A DNA stretch of 51,913 bases, from contig CALWOP010000004.1 in the NCBI GenBank assembly GCA_944383195.1, positions 1-51,913 of the forward strand. Reading direction: 5' to 3'. Numbering within the stretch: position 1 is the stretch's first letter; the number at the start of each line of letters is the position of its first letter. The position numbers and the translations under genes are program-made. Below are positions 33,113 to 41,083 of this stretch, one piece after another. The DNA comes from an uncultured Oscillospiraceae bacterium. Its GTDB lineage: Bacteria > Bacillota > Clostridia > Oscillospirales > Oscillospiraceae. The notes under the pieces were generated by a model. The model ran no database searches and was not told the origin of the DNA. It saw only the letters and a program-made list of their open reading frames with translations.

Positions 33113-33984
33113 GTGTGTCCTCCCTGGTGAAGATTTTCTGTTCCAATCACATCAAAGGTATGGCGGAACAGCCGCAGCAACGGCACATCCCCAAAGATCA
33201 GCTGCGAGATCAGCACGACCGCCGCAGCGATCGCCAGCAGGACGCAGAGCACCAGCAGCAGCCGGAACAGCCCGTCCCTGTGTTGCTGCCAGAAAATCCG
33301 ACCTCTGCTTCTCAGGGAGAGCTTCATCTGAGGCAAAGCTGTGAGCTTGATATCCTGGTACAGCTCCGGAAAGCCTGTGTAGGCATTTTTGCTCATTTTC
33401 TTCCAGATCAGCTCAAAACTCTTCAGCTTTTTCCGGCGGCGCCCGCCGCCCGCCACCGGCCCCGCCAGCAGGTCCAGAAGCAGCCGGGCACAGAGGGAGG
33501 CGCAGTTGCGCTCCGTTCGTGCAGGCTCCAGCTCCGCCAAGTCCAGGATCATTGTAAAGTAGATGGTATTGTCCTTGGCGATCTGAACACAGTCCTGCTC
33601 CAATATCAGATAGAGCAGCGGCCAGGGCAGATTCGTGGACAGGCACTCCATCACCAGATTGATGCAGATGGCCTCTCCCGCCTCCGAACTGGTCATCTGG
33701 CCGGCGGCAAAGGCGGAAAATTTCCGCTCCTCCCGATAGGGAAACAGGAACAGCATCGTCTCATTCTGGGAAAAGCAGAGCAAATAGGGTGATTCATCGG
33801 TACGGGTCCTGTTCTCCATCACCGTCAGCATCTTCCGGGCACATTCCCGGTCATGGACGATGAGCAGCGTATAAAGGATATCGGAGGCGGACAGTCTGTC
33901 CCGGCATACGGCAACATCGTTGGCACTGCCGTGAAATACCTGTGAAATCACTTCCAGCTCCATGCCCTGGGCGTAGTAAATCAT
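33109..33984 (-). CDS. Cytoplasmic domain with C-terminal membrane anchor, unknown
   Basis: 291 aa; no family recognised. Residues 1-175 form a mixed alpha/beta region (LEVISQVFHGSANDVAVCRD, DILYTLLIVHDRECARKML, PYLLCFSQNETMLFLFPYRE, LPWPLLYLILEQDCVQIAKD). A basic segment GGGRRRKKLKSFELIWKKM (179-197) follows, then one membrane helix (239-264) and a short outside tail. Topology is therefore N-in with most mass in the cytoplasm, the reverse of the 881- and 672-aa proteins. The ATGA overlap with the HAMP/cyclase gene suggests the two act together, e.g. as a docking platform and its sensor. SD GGAGG 6 bases before the ATG. Confidence 0.6.
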   Translation of the reverse strand: MIYYAQGMELEVISQVFHGSANDVAVCRDRLSASDILYTLLIVHDRECARKMLTVMENRTRTDESPYLLCFSQNETMLFLFPYREERKFSAFAAGQMTSSEAGEAICINLVMECLSTNLPWPLLYLILEQDCVQIAKDNTIYFTMILDLAELEPARTERNCASLCARLLLDLLAGPVAGGGRRRKKLKSFELIWKKMSKNAYTGFPELYQDIKLTALPQMKLSLRSRGRIFWQQHRDGLFRLLLVLCVLLAIAAAVVLISQLIFGDVPLLRLFRHTFDVIGTENLHQGGHT

Positions 33985-34027
33985 GTCCTGCCTCCTTCCT
34001 GCTTATCGTTCGGCTTCGTCCCGCCGG

Positions 34028-35815
34028 TCACTCTTCGCCATTTTCCTGGGCATCCCGCTTCTTCACCACCGCATAGGCATAGGTGGAGATCAGCGGCATC
34101 TCTGTGCAGGAGATACGGATCTCAAAAACGCCCTCCCGTCCGGGGGCGGTGTAAATGCCATCGGAGGTGATCTCCCCCGAGCCCTTCTCTGTCAGCTCAT
34201 AGGTCAGTGTACAGGGCTCCATGTTGTTAAAGCGCACATTGAAGAAATGGCTTTCTCTGGTGGCCAGCACCACAGTAGGCTGTACCGCCGCAATGCTCTT
34301 GCCAGACAGCTTTTGCAGTTTGTTTTCATCCCCGCTGCCAGGCAGAGAGACCGCCACCCAGCGCAGGGTCAGCACCACCTGTGTGCTGTCCTCCAGAAGC
34401 TTTGCCGCCACCACAAAGCTGCCCCGGTCATTCATCACCTTTACCGCCGTCTCCGCAGCCACGATAGATGCCTGCTCCTGCGGGAACAGGCTCACATTTC
34501 CATAAATGGTGCTGCGGGCCGCAGTGCCCAGCCTGGGATCATCCGCCAGATACTCCGCCCCCACAGACACAAATACCGTCCCAGGTCCAAGGCCATGGAC
34601 GATCTCGTTGGAATAGGCCACCTGTCCCCGGCGCATATTGGCGCCCAGCGGGATCTCGCACAGACCTGTGGCGTAGACAGGCCCTGTCCGGCGCTCCACC
34701 GCAGGCGGCGCGCTCTGGGCGGCGGGGCTTCTGGAAGACCCGACAGCCTCCGGGCGGAACCACTCCTCCAGCTCCTGCCGCAGGGCGGCGCCTGCCAGTG
34801 TCCGTATGTACTGCCGCACACCCGTGGTGTCGATTTCTTCGATCAGATACGCATTGCGGGTACGCTGAAGTGCCACCTCTCCTAGAGGCACATAATCCTG
34901 CCCGCCCGCGGCGCTGCGCACCTCCAAGCTGGCCGAGGATACTGCCTGATCCGCGATCTGTGCCGCCGTCGCCTCAACCACAGCCACCCGCAGCACAAAA
35001 TTTTCGCTGGCAGTCCGCTCGTCCTCTCCCACCCGGGCATGGATCTCCTGGTGGTCCGCCAAAAGTACAGACTCCTTGACCGGGGCGGGTTGGGCCTTGA
35101 CATACCGATGCAGCACCGCTTCCTTTTCCGGACAGAACTCCAGCAGCTCCACACGCAGCTCATGCTCCCCGTTTTCATCTGTAAATGCCGGCATCTGTAT
35201 GGCCGCTTTCAGCGTCAGAGGCTCAGCCGTCTCCCGCAGACGGACGACCTTGATTTCCAGCCGCACCGCCGCACCGCATGGACTCTGGGCAGGCATGGCG
35301 CAGGTCACCGCATAGTCCTCGTCTTCATACAATACAGAAGCGGCCAAAAACTCCGGCTCCGGAGGGCAGACCGGGGGCAGGGCATTGCTGTCCCGCAGGA
35401 AAAGCTGCCACCCTTCCCGGATGCGGTTGCATTCATAGTGCTCTCCGCTCTCCTGGCCCTGAACGGTGTAGACAGGGTGAACATTCTCCTCCTGATACCG
35501 CAGACACAAGGTGGCCCGCTCCGTCTCCAGCTCTTCAAAGCCCTCGATGGCCGACAGCTTCCGTACCACGGGATTTTCCACGGCGATCTCCCGTCCACAG
35601 CCGTCCACAGCAACGCCCGAGTCCACCATGATGGACAAGTCGTCCAGACTGTATACACCCAGACCGCAGACAATGCCGCTGCCGAATATCATCTCATTGA
35701 GGAACCGGCGCTTATGATTATGATACGTCTGTTCCGCCTGAAAATCGGCAGAGGTCAGCAGTTTTCCAACATAATAGCGATTGCGCTCAAAAGGCAGCAT
35801 CTGGTTGTTTTCCAT
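34028..35815 (-). CDS. CIS-associated 'RYYVGKLLT' protein, putative peripheral baseplate or fibre
   Basis: 595 aa, first gene of the CIS operon. The N-terminus RNRYYVGKLLTSADFQAEQT then YHNHKRRFLNEMIFGSGIVCGLGV is a pattern I associate with an uncharacterised protein family in eCIS and tailed-phage clusters (RY..GKLL...DF..EQ.Y...KRR..N....G.GV..GL.V). The rest is beta-rich with paired sandwich-like repeats (about 160-300 and 380-590), ending with an Ig-like domain (GEITSDGIYTAPGREGVFEI is the Big/bacterial Ig 'DGxYTAP' motif). No signal peptide. It may decorate the particle or receive target contacts; no other fibre candidate exists in the locus. SD AAGGATGG, 7 bases before the ATG. Confidence 0.7.
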   Translation of the reverse strand: MENNQMLPFERNRYYVGKLLTSADFQAEQTYHNHKRRFLNEMIFGSGIVCGLGVYSLDDLSIMVDSGVAVDGCGREIAVENPVVRKLSAIEGFEELETERATLCLRYQEENVHPVYTVQGQESGEHYECNRIREGWQLFLRDSNALPPVCPPEPEFLAASVLYEDEDYAVTCAMPAQSPCGAAVRLEIKVVRLRETAEPLTLKAAIQMPAFTDENGEHELRVELLEFCPEKEAVLHRYVKAQPAPVKESVLLADHQEIHARVGEDERTASENFVLRVAVVEATAAQIADQAVSSASLEVRSAAGGQDYVPLGEVALQRTRNAYLIEEIDTTGVRQYIRTLAGAALRQELEEWFRPEAVGSSRSPAAQSAPPAVERRTGPVYATGLCEIPLGANMRRGQVAYSNEIVHGLGPGTVFVSVGAEYLADDPRLGTAARSTIYGNVSLFPQEQASIVAAETAVKVMNDRGSFVVAAKLLEDSTQVVLTLRWVAVSLPGSGDENKLQKLSGKSIAAVQPTVVLATRESHFFNVRFNNMEPCTLTYELTEKGSGEITSDGIYTAPGREGVFEIRISCTEMPLISTYAYAVVKKRDAQENGEE

Positions 35816-35861
35816 AAAAGCACCATCCTTACATTGTCGCCAGCCTTGGCCTGCAGCCTAT

Positions 35862-35916
35862 GAAAAGGACGAAACATCGCCCTTTCAAATCGTCTTTTTT
35901 TGACAATATTATACCA
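35862..35916 (-). promoter_or_regulatory. CIS operon promoter (extended -10) and leader hairpin
   Basis: On the - strand TGGTATAAT (35916-35908) has a perfect -10 with TG extension; no TTGACA-like -35 is found at 16-18 bases, so activation may be needed. The leader of about 85 bases holds GAAAGGGCGA-TGTT-TCGTCCTTTTC, a 9-10 bp hairpin with one G-U pair, before the 595-aa gene. The rest of 35920-36160 is a GC-rich spacer in which I see no gene. Confidence 0.6.
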
Positions 35917-36169
35917 TTGCTCTCCGTTTTTTTCCTAAAGGTTTTTTAAAAAATGATCCTCTCCCATTCTCTCTTCCGGAAGGCAAACGCAAAAGGCTGC
36001 GGCGCTGCCGCACCCCTCCCCACAAGCGCGGCGCCCCGGCGGCCGGATTTACCGGGCCAACAATTTCCCAAGGCGCTTTCTTACAATTCCCCACTGAGAC
36101 GGACAGAGCAGCCTTTGGAAATCCCGGAACATTTTTGTGAAAAACACTCAAAATTGTAATTGCCTTTTT

Positions 36170-36208
36170 TTGATAAAAATGTTAGAATTACATATGTAAA
36201 AACGTTTT
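36170..36208 (+). promoter_or_regulatory. Promoter and LacI-type operator for AEC transporter
   Basis: TTGATA (36170-36175), 17-base spacer, TATGTA (36193-36198), immediately followed by the palindrome AAAACGTTTT (36199-36208) at the transcription start. Position fits repression by the LacI-family protein encoded two genes on. Confidence 0.7.
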
Positions 36209-36238
36209 ATGCTTTCACAGAAAGCTGGCGCAGCACAA

Positions 36239-37162
36239 ATGGTAGAAAATATGCTCGTCGTGTCAGAGCAAGTTATCATACTATTTTTGCTGGCTGTGCT
36301 GGGATATTTCTGCCAACGGTGGAACCTGCTCAGCAATGAGACAACCGATGGACTGGCCAAGCTGAGCCTCTATGTGGTTGCACCATGCCTGATGATCTCC
36401 TCCTTTCAGCGGGAATTTGATCCACTGCTGTTTCATAACTTCATGCTGGCAGCCGGTCTGATGCTGGCCGTCCTTGTGGGCACGATCCTGCTGACACGCA
36501 TCACCATTTCAGACCCGGATGAGCGGCGAAAGAAAGTCCTGCGGGCTACCGCCATCTTCCCAAACTGTGGAATGATCTCTCTGGCGCTGGAATATGCGCT
36601 TTATGGGGCGGACGGTGTGTTCTACGGCGTGGCGTGCGTGGCTGCTTTCAACCTGGTATTCTGGACCTACGGAATATTGCTGCTGGGCACCAAAAAAGAT
36701 TGGAAGCTCTCCACGACGCTGCTGAACCCCGGAATCGTGGGGACCGTGGTTGGGCTTGTCTTGTTTGCCACCTCCTTTTCTCTCCCTTCCGTGGTGACCG
36801 GGGTATGCGATCACATCGCCAACATGAATACCCCCATTTGTATGCTTGTCATCGGGCAGAGGATGTATGGGTGCAAAATCAAGGCTCTGCTCACCGACAG
36901 GCCAGCGCTCTGGTCCATGTTTCAACGCCTGCTGATGGTTCCGCTGCTGACCATTTTATTGCTTTGGATCTTCAGACTTGATACGATGGTGGCTGTGGTA
37001 TGCGTCATTGCGGCCTCCGCACCGGCAGCGGCGGCCAATACCATGCTGGCAATCCAGCTCAAACAGGACAGTGTCTTATCCGCTCAGATCGTTTCGGTAG
37101 AGACGCTTTTTTCCATGTTTACCATGTCTCTGATGGTGGCCTTGGCCAAGACCATTTTATAA
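36239..37162 (+). CDS. AEC-family permease
   Basis: About 307 aa, auxin-efflux-carrier/malate-permease (AEC) family: ten hydrophobic segments, GYFCQRWNLLSNETTDGLAK in the first loop, SLYVVAPCLMISSF, ATAIFPNCGMISLALEYALY with the family's helix-breaking N-x-G, TPICMLVIGQRMYG, and the C-terminal ASAPAAAANTMLAIQLKQDS. Such carriers export or import small organic acids. Start uncertain: the ATG at 36209 would fall at the transcription start, so I prefer MVENMLVVSEQ at 36239, though no ribosome site is clear. The LacI regulator gene follows after 46 bases and is probably co-transcribed, making the pair self-regulated. Confidence 0.87.
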   Translation: MVENMLVVSEQVIILFLLAVLGYFCQRWNLLSNETTDGLAKLSLYVVAPCLMISSFQREFDPLLFHNFMLAAGLMLAVLVGTILLTRITISDPDERRKKVLRATAIFPNCGMISLALEYALYGADGVFYGVACVAAFNLVFWTYGILLLGTKKDWKLSTTLLNPGIVGTVVGLVLFATSFSLPSVVTGVCDHIANMNTPICMLVIGQRMYGCKIKALLTDRPALWSMFQRLLMVPLLTILLLWIFRLDTMVAVVCVIAASAPAAAANTMLAIQLKQDSVLSAQIVSVETLFSMFTMSLMVALAKTIL

Positions 37163-37208
37163 ACACAAAATCGCCTGCGGGCTGAAATTTGAGATAGGAT
37201 GGACGGCT

Positions 37209-38225
37209 ATGAATAAAAGCAACGTGTCATCGGAAAAACAAGCGACTATCTTTGACGTGGCGAAACTGGCAAATGTATCTGTTTCTACCGTCTCTCGGGT
37301 ATTCAACGGTAAGGATCGGGTCAGTGAGCGCACCAGGGAAAAGGTTCAGCGGGTCATGAGCGAGCTGAACTATGTCCCCAGCAACATCGCGGCCTCCATG
37401 ATCACCGGAAAAACAAAAATGATCCTGGTCATGGTTCCGGATTTTCAAAACCCATATTTTTCCCAAGTCATGTGCGGCATCGAAGCGGAACTGCGGGCAA
37501 ACGAGTACTATGCCGTTTTTTTGCCACACAATAACTTCCCTGCCGGAGAATACAGCCAGATCCAGACCAAATTTGACAAAATCGTAGACGGTATCATTGC
37601 CATTCCAGACCAAAACCTTCAATTTTATAAAAATTGGAGCAAGCCCTGCATCATCGTGGACCGCTACCGCCGGGGAGAGGGGATGAATACCGTCCTGGCA
37701 GACAACTTCCAGGGCGGACAGATGCTGACGCAGGAATTGGTACGGGCAGGGCACAAAAAAATTGCCCTCATCAGCGCCCATTCCTGGGCCACCACTATAT
37801 CGGACCGGCTTGATGGTTACCGCAGCGTGCTTCAGGAGCACCACATCCCCATCCGGCAAGACTATATCATTCTGGATGAATTCTGCAACCGCACAGGCTA
37901 TGAGAGCATCGTAAAGCTTATGCAGCTGCCTGATCCTCCAACTGCCGTTGTGGCTGCCAACAACTTGATCTGCATCGGCTGTATTCAGGCCTGTCAGGAG
38001 CTGGGGCTGCGTATTGGAGAAGACCTTTCCCTGGTTGGATATGACGATCATGAACTGGCCCAGTACGGCTATCCAGGCATCACGGTGATCCGTCAGCCCG
38101 CAGTGGAGATGGGAAAGCAGGCAGCCATGGACCTTTTGGCCCGGCTGAACAACGAGAATCTCCCTGTTGTAAAACGTACCATGGCGGTGGAATTGATCCG
38201 CCGCAAATCTGTAAAACAGCTGTAA
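37209..38225 (+). CDS. LacI-family transcriptional regulator
   Basis: 338 aa. N-terminal LacI helix-turn-helix TIFDVAKLANVSVSTVSRVF with hinge helix ...NYVPSNIAASMITGKT, then a periplasmic-binding-protein-like effector domain (MVPDFQNPYFSQVMCGIEAE, KIALISAHSWATTISDRLDG, LSLVGYDDHELAQYGYPGIT). Likely binds the AAAACGTTTT palindromes at 36199, 40681 and 42452, and thus controls the AEC gene and itself, the TRAP/aldolase unit and possibly the YfcC carrier. Ligand unknown; aldolase neighbours suggest a sugar acid. Effector pocket residues cannot be judged by eye. Confidence 0.92.
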   Translation: MNKSNVSSEKQATIFDVAKLANVSVSTVSRVFNGKDRVSERTREKVQRVMSELNYVPSNIAASMITGKTKMILVMVPDFQNPYFSQVMCGIEAELRANEYYAVFLPHNNFPAGEYSQIQTKFDKIVDGIIAIPDQNLQFYKNWSKPCIIVDRYRRGEGMNTVLADNFQGGQMLTQELVRAGHKKIALISAHSWATTISDRLDGYRSVLQEHHIPIRQDYIILDEFCNRTGYESIVKLMQLPDPPTAVVAANNLICIGCIQACQELGLRIGEDLSLVGYDDHELAQYGYPGITVIRQPAVEMGKQAAMDLLARLNNENLPVVKRTMAVELIRRKSVKQL

Positions 38226-38361
38226 GTCATTGAACCGGGGCCATCATGAACGCAGCAGGCAAACCTGCATTTACCTGAAGCAAAGGGAGGCTTTTTCCTG
38301 ACCAGGGCCGTTCCCTTTCTGCAGGTATAGCCGGTTGGTTTTCATAAAAGCTTATAAAAAA

Positions 38362-38400
38362 CCGCCTGTGATATCCTAAGGATATCACAGGCGGCTTTTT
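38362..38400. terminator. Bidirectional terminator after LacI gene and aldolase
   Basis: 15-bp perfect stem CCGCCTGTGATATCC / GGATATCACAGGCGG with a TAA loop, A-run before and T5 after. Stops the + strand regulator and the - strand aldolase transcripts. The remainder of 38226-38514 shows no gene. Confidence 0.92.
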
Positions 38401-38514
38401 GTAAGAGTCAGCAGCCAGACAAAAGTTGTTACAGCGGGAAGACGCCCAAGGGCGGTATCAATGCCCCGGTCCCATGTAAAGGAGCCATTCCTCCCTGTGG
38501 TCCCGGCCGCCGGA

Positions 38515-39420
38515 TCAGAGCTGGATCTGGCGGTAGTTCATCTGCTTCATGGTCGCCAACAGCTTGGTTTCCTGTTCTGGAGTCAGGTTCTCCATGGGGC
38601 GGCGCATCTTGCTGGTGGCAATGACCCCCTCTTCTTTTAAAATGACCTTGTAAGCGGCTATGTTGTTGATCTCACACATGATTGCGTTCAAAACATTGGT
38701 CTTCCGCTGATACTTGGTGGCAAGGTCGTAGTCCTTAGCCTGGATGGCACTCCAGATGGCCGCATAGTGCTCGGGGATACACATGGCGTTGCCGGAAACC
38801 GTACCCTCTCCGCCGACGGCGCACACTGCCTCAAACAGGTGGTCCGGGCCAACCAGTACGCTGAACGTCTCGTTCCGGATGAGCATAAATTGCTGTAGCT
38901 TGGTAAAGTCAGGATAGCTGTACTTGATCCCTACCACATTGGGGCAGAGCTCCGCAATTCTGGCGGCGGTGGAAGGGCTGATATCGTTGATCGCATTTTG
39001 GGGGATGCTGTACAGATACACCGGAAAATCCGCAGGCACACTGCTGGAGACGGCTTTGTAAAAATCCACCAGGCCCTGATCGCTCAGCTTATAGAACACA
39101 GGGGTGACGACCCCGATGCCGTCCGCGCCAATGGAAACAGCGTGCTTGGCCAGCTCAATGGTATCGGCCAGATTCCAGGCTCCCACCTGAACAAACACAG
39201 GCACACGCTTTGCCGCATGAGACACCACGGTCTCCGCCACAAGCTTGCGTTCCGCCACGGTCAGATACATCATTTCGCCGGTGGTTCCGCAGGGGTACAG
39301 GCACTGCAGACCGTTGTTGATACAGTGGTCTGTCAGATTTTTTAAGCTTGCCACGTCGATTTTATCATCTTCCGTCAGCGGGGTGATAATGGGAACGACC
39401 GTGCCAAACAGCTTCTTCAT
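38515..39420 (-). CDS. DapA/NanA-family class I aldolase
   Basis: 301 aa, dihydrodipicolinate synthase / N-acetylneuraminate lyase superfamily, full length. Seen: TPLTEDDKIDVASLKNL, the substrate loop YPCGTTGEMMYLTVAERK, IGADGIGVVTPVFYKLSD, catalytic Tyr in VYLYSIPQNA and Schiff-base Lys in NVVGIKYSYPD. These enzymes cleave or form 2-keto-3-deoxy acids from pyruvate; the substrate cannot be told from sequence by eye. Unlikely to be the biosynthetic DapA, since it sits in a TRAP/transport neighbourhood with a second family member. SD AAGGAGA, 7 bases before the ATG. Confidence 0.88.
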   Translation of the reverse strand: MKKLFGTVVPIITPLTEDDKIDVASLKNLTDHCINNGLQCLYPCGTTGEMMYLTVAERKLVAETVVSHAAKRVPVFVQVGAWNLADTIELAKHAVSIGADGIGVVTPVFYKLSDQGLVDFYKAVSSSVPADFPVYLYSIPQNAINDISPSTAARIAELCPNVVGIKYSYPDFTKLQQFMLIRNETFSVLVGPDHLFEAVCAVGGEGTVSGNAMCIPEHYAAIWSAIQAKDYDLATKYQRKTNVLNAIMCEINNIAAYKVILKEEGVIATSKMRRPMENLTPEQETKLLATMKQMNYRQIQL

Positions 39421-39476
39421 AAGAATCTCTCCTTCTTTGATGATGGCAAAAGGCTAAGATGTGCATCAGGGTGATT

Positions 39477-40145
39477 TTACAGCTTGCCCACCTTTTTCAG
39501 CACGGCCGCCGTGACGGCAAACTCCTCCTCAGTGGCCTGGGTGAGGGGATGACGAGGCGGGCCGATCTTCACGCCGGAAACGGCCTCTACCGCGGGACGC
39601 AGCAGAGAATTGGGCAGGATGCGGCCGCCCTGGCCCAGCGTCTTGCAGAAGCTGTACAGCTTACGGTTGATCTCTCGGGCCTTTTCATTTTCACCGGCCT
39701 CAAAAGCCTGGAAGATCGCCCGGATCTCATGGCCGAAGATGGCCGCGCCGCCGCTGATAATGCCCATGGCGCCTTGAATGATGGTGGGCAGCAGCATGAT
39801 ATCGTCTCCGTTGAACACGGCAAACTCCGGGTTGATGTCCTCCACCGCCATAAAATAGTCGGTAATCTGGGTGGGATTGATGCCCGATTCGTCTTTGATG
39901 CCGATGATGTTCTTGATCTTGCTCAACTCCCGCAGGGTGGGCGGATCAATGTTCACACCAGTAAAAATGGGAATGTTATACAGAATAATGTCGGCAGAGG
40001 TGCTCTCGGCCACCTCTTTATAGTGCAGATACAGGCCCTCCTGCGTGGGCTTGTTGTAGAAGGGCGTCACGATCATGACGGTGTCCACGCCGGCTTCCAC
40101 TGCCATCCGGGTCATCTCAATGGTCTCTCGGGTACCAGCGGCGGC
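39477..40145 (-). pseudogene. Second DapA-family aldolase, N-terminus missing
   Basis: Homology begins abruptly at AAAGTRETIEMTRMAVEAG and continues to the natural C-terminus (about 220 of 295-300 residues): VTPFYNKPTQEGLYLHYKEV, catalytic Tyr in IILYNIPIF, Schiff-base Lys in IIGIKDESG, LTQATEEEFAVTAAVLKKVG. The first 75-80 residues, including the GTTGE substrate loop, are absent: upstream of 40145 the frame meets a stop and the DNA changes to a sigma-factor fragment on the other strand. The closest possible start is the ATG at 40115, so any product would lack the active-site loop. Adjacent to the intact aldolase; originally probably co-transcribed with the TRAP genes. Confidence 0.85.
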
Positions 40146-40345
40146 TCACCAGGCACAAGGCGCAGTATTCCCTGGACTGTGAGGACGGGATTGAATACTC
40201 CGCCTGCCTGCATGAGCCCACGCCCCAGGAGCTTCTGGAGCGCATGGAGCTGTTTATCCGACTCTGGAACGCCCTCAACTCCCTGCCGGAGATCCAGGGC
40301 CGCCGGATCGACGCTCATATCATTCTTGGCATAGCGGAAGGATGA
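40136..40345 (+). mobile_element. Fragment of a mobile-element sigma-70-like factor
   Basis: The + strand frame reads YQRRLTRHKAQYSLDCEDGI, EYSACLHEPTPQELLERMEL, FIRLWNALNSLPEIQGRRID and AHIILG before losing similarity and meeting TGA (40343-40345). This is the region before the helix-turn-helix of the sigma factors common on Clostridia integrative and conjugative elements (consensus ...CEDGIEY....PSPEE...LP..QGRRIDAH..LG). Both ends are cut: no start and no HTH. It lies exactly between the truncated aldolase and truncated TRAP gene, marking a recombination scar or a contig misjoin. Confidence 0.7.
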
Positions 40346-40614
40346 ATCTCAATGGTGATCCAGGGGCACTTCTCGTGGACATAGTCCGCGAACGTCTGCC
40401 AGCAGGCACCGTGGTGCTCTTCCATGGTGGCGGTCATGGAGAAGTTTAAGGTAAGAGGCTCGTGTTCATCGGAGGTCTGGCTGGACCCAGATGCGCTGGC
40501 GGAACCGGCAGAAGCGTCGGAACCAGAGGAACTGTTGTTGCTCCCGCAACCGGCAAACAGGGTAACGGACATGGCCAGCGTGAGGAACAGTGCAAGGGCT
40601 CGTTTCATTTCCAT
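40315..40614 (-). pseudogene. TRAP transporter substrate-binding protein DctP, N-terminal fragment
   Basis: Lipoprotein start MEMKRALALFLTLAMSVTLF then AGCGSNN: a type II signal with lipobox LFAGC, a Ser/Gly-rich linker, then PLTLNFSMTATMEEHHGACW and FADYVHEKCPWITIEIHPS, the start of the DctP fold. Homology ends at about 40340 where sigma-factor sequence begins; the frame closes after a few unrelated residues. A normal DctP is about 330-350 aa and is followed by dctQ and dctM, both absent. A promoter with operator lies upstream (40670-40696), so the fragment is probably still transcribed into the damaged aldolase gene. Confidence 0.82.
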
Positions 40615-40669
40615 TTCATTCTTTCAGTATTTAATTCTTCGGTTTGCTAAATGAATAACCGATGACTTT

Positions 40670-40696
40670 ATTATAGCGATAAAACGTTTTTATCAA
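40670..40696 (-). promoter_or_regulatory. Promoter/operator of the TRAP-aldolase unit
   Basis: - strand TTGATA (40696-40691), 15-base spacer, TATAAT (40675-40670). The spacer contains AAAACGTTTT (40681-40690) inside the longer near-palindrome GATAAAACGTTTTTATC, the same core as at the AEC promoter, so repressor binding would cover the promoter. Bases 40700-40940 upstream contain no gene that I can support. Confidence 0.7.
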
Positions 40697-40943
40697 GAGG
40701 GTGTTTGAATATTTGTGGAAAAAAATAATATTTAGCAAGAACTTTTATGCAATTTATACAAGCGTTTTCTATAGGGAAACAACACCGCCAAAAAGAACCC
40801 CAGCAGCAAAAAACGTCCTTGGTCATCTGCTTCACGCAGCCTTTGCAGGTTATGGTTTCACATATGCACTTCCTGGAATCGGAGCGGCAGATCGTCTGTC
40901 TATTTTTCTTCGTGCCAATGCGGTAAGCGGTTCCGCTCTGTGC

Positions 40944-40985
40944 AAAAAGGCCCGCTGAAATCCGAAGATTTCAGCGGGCCTTTTC
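40944..40985. terminator. Terminator of the YfcC-family gene
   Basis: GGCCCGCTGAAATC / GATTTCAGCGGGCC stem with a CGAA tetraloop, flanked by A5 and T4 runs, about 100 bases after the carrier gene's stop on the - strand. Confidence 0.9.
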
Positions 40986-41083
40986 CGTTTTATCTTTGTT
41001 TGGCCTACAGGTACATGACGCTGCTTCCTGAGAGCTCGCCTCGTCCCTGGATATCCGCTTATTCTTTCACTGTTTGCGGTCTA

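Noticed and set aside
470..35815. Ordinary prophage or R-type tailocin
   Set aside because: No head, portal, terminase, integrase, holin, endolysin or phage-type fibre; AAA+ ATPase, DUF4255, DUF4280 and tube-cap proteins are CIS hallmarks.
470..35815. Type VI secretion system
   Set aside because: No TssJ/L/M, TssK or ClpV-like genes recognised; gpJ/gpI-type baseplate and DUF4255 fit eCIS-like machines better.
35862..35900. Riboswitch in the CIS leader
   Set aside because: Only one short hairpin; none of the conserved cores of c-di-GMP, SAM, or other riboswitch classes that I know is visible.
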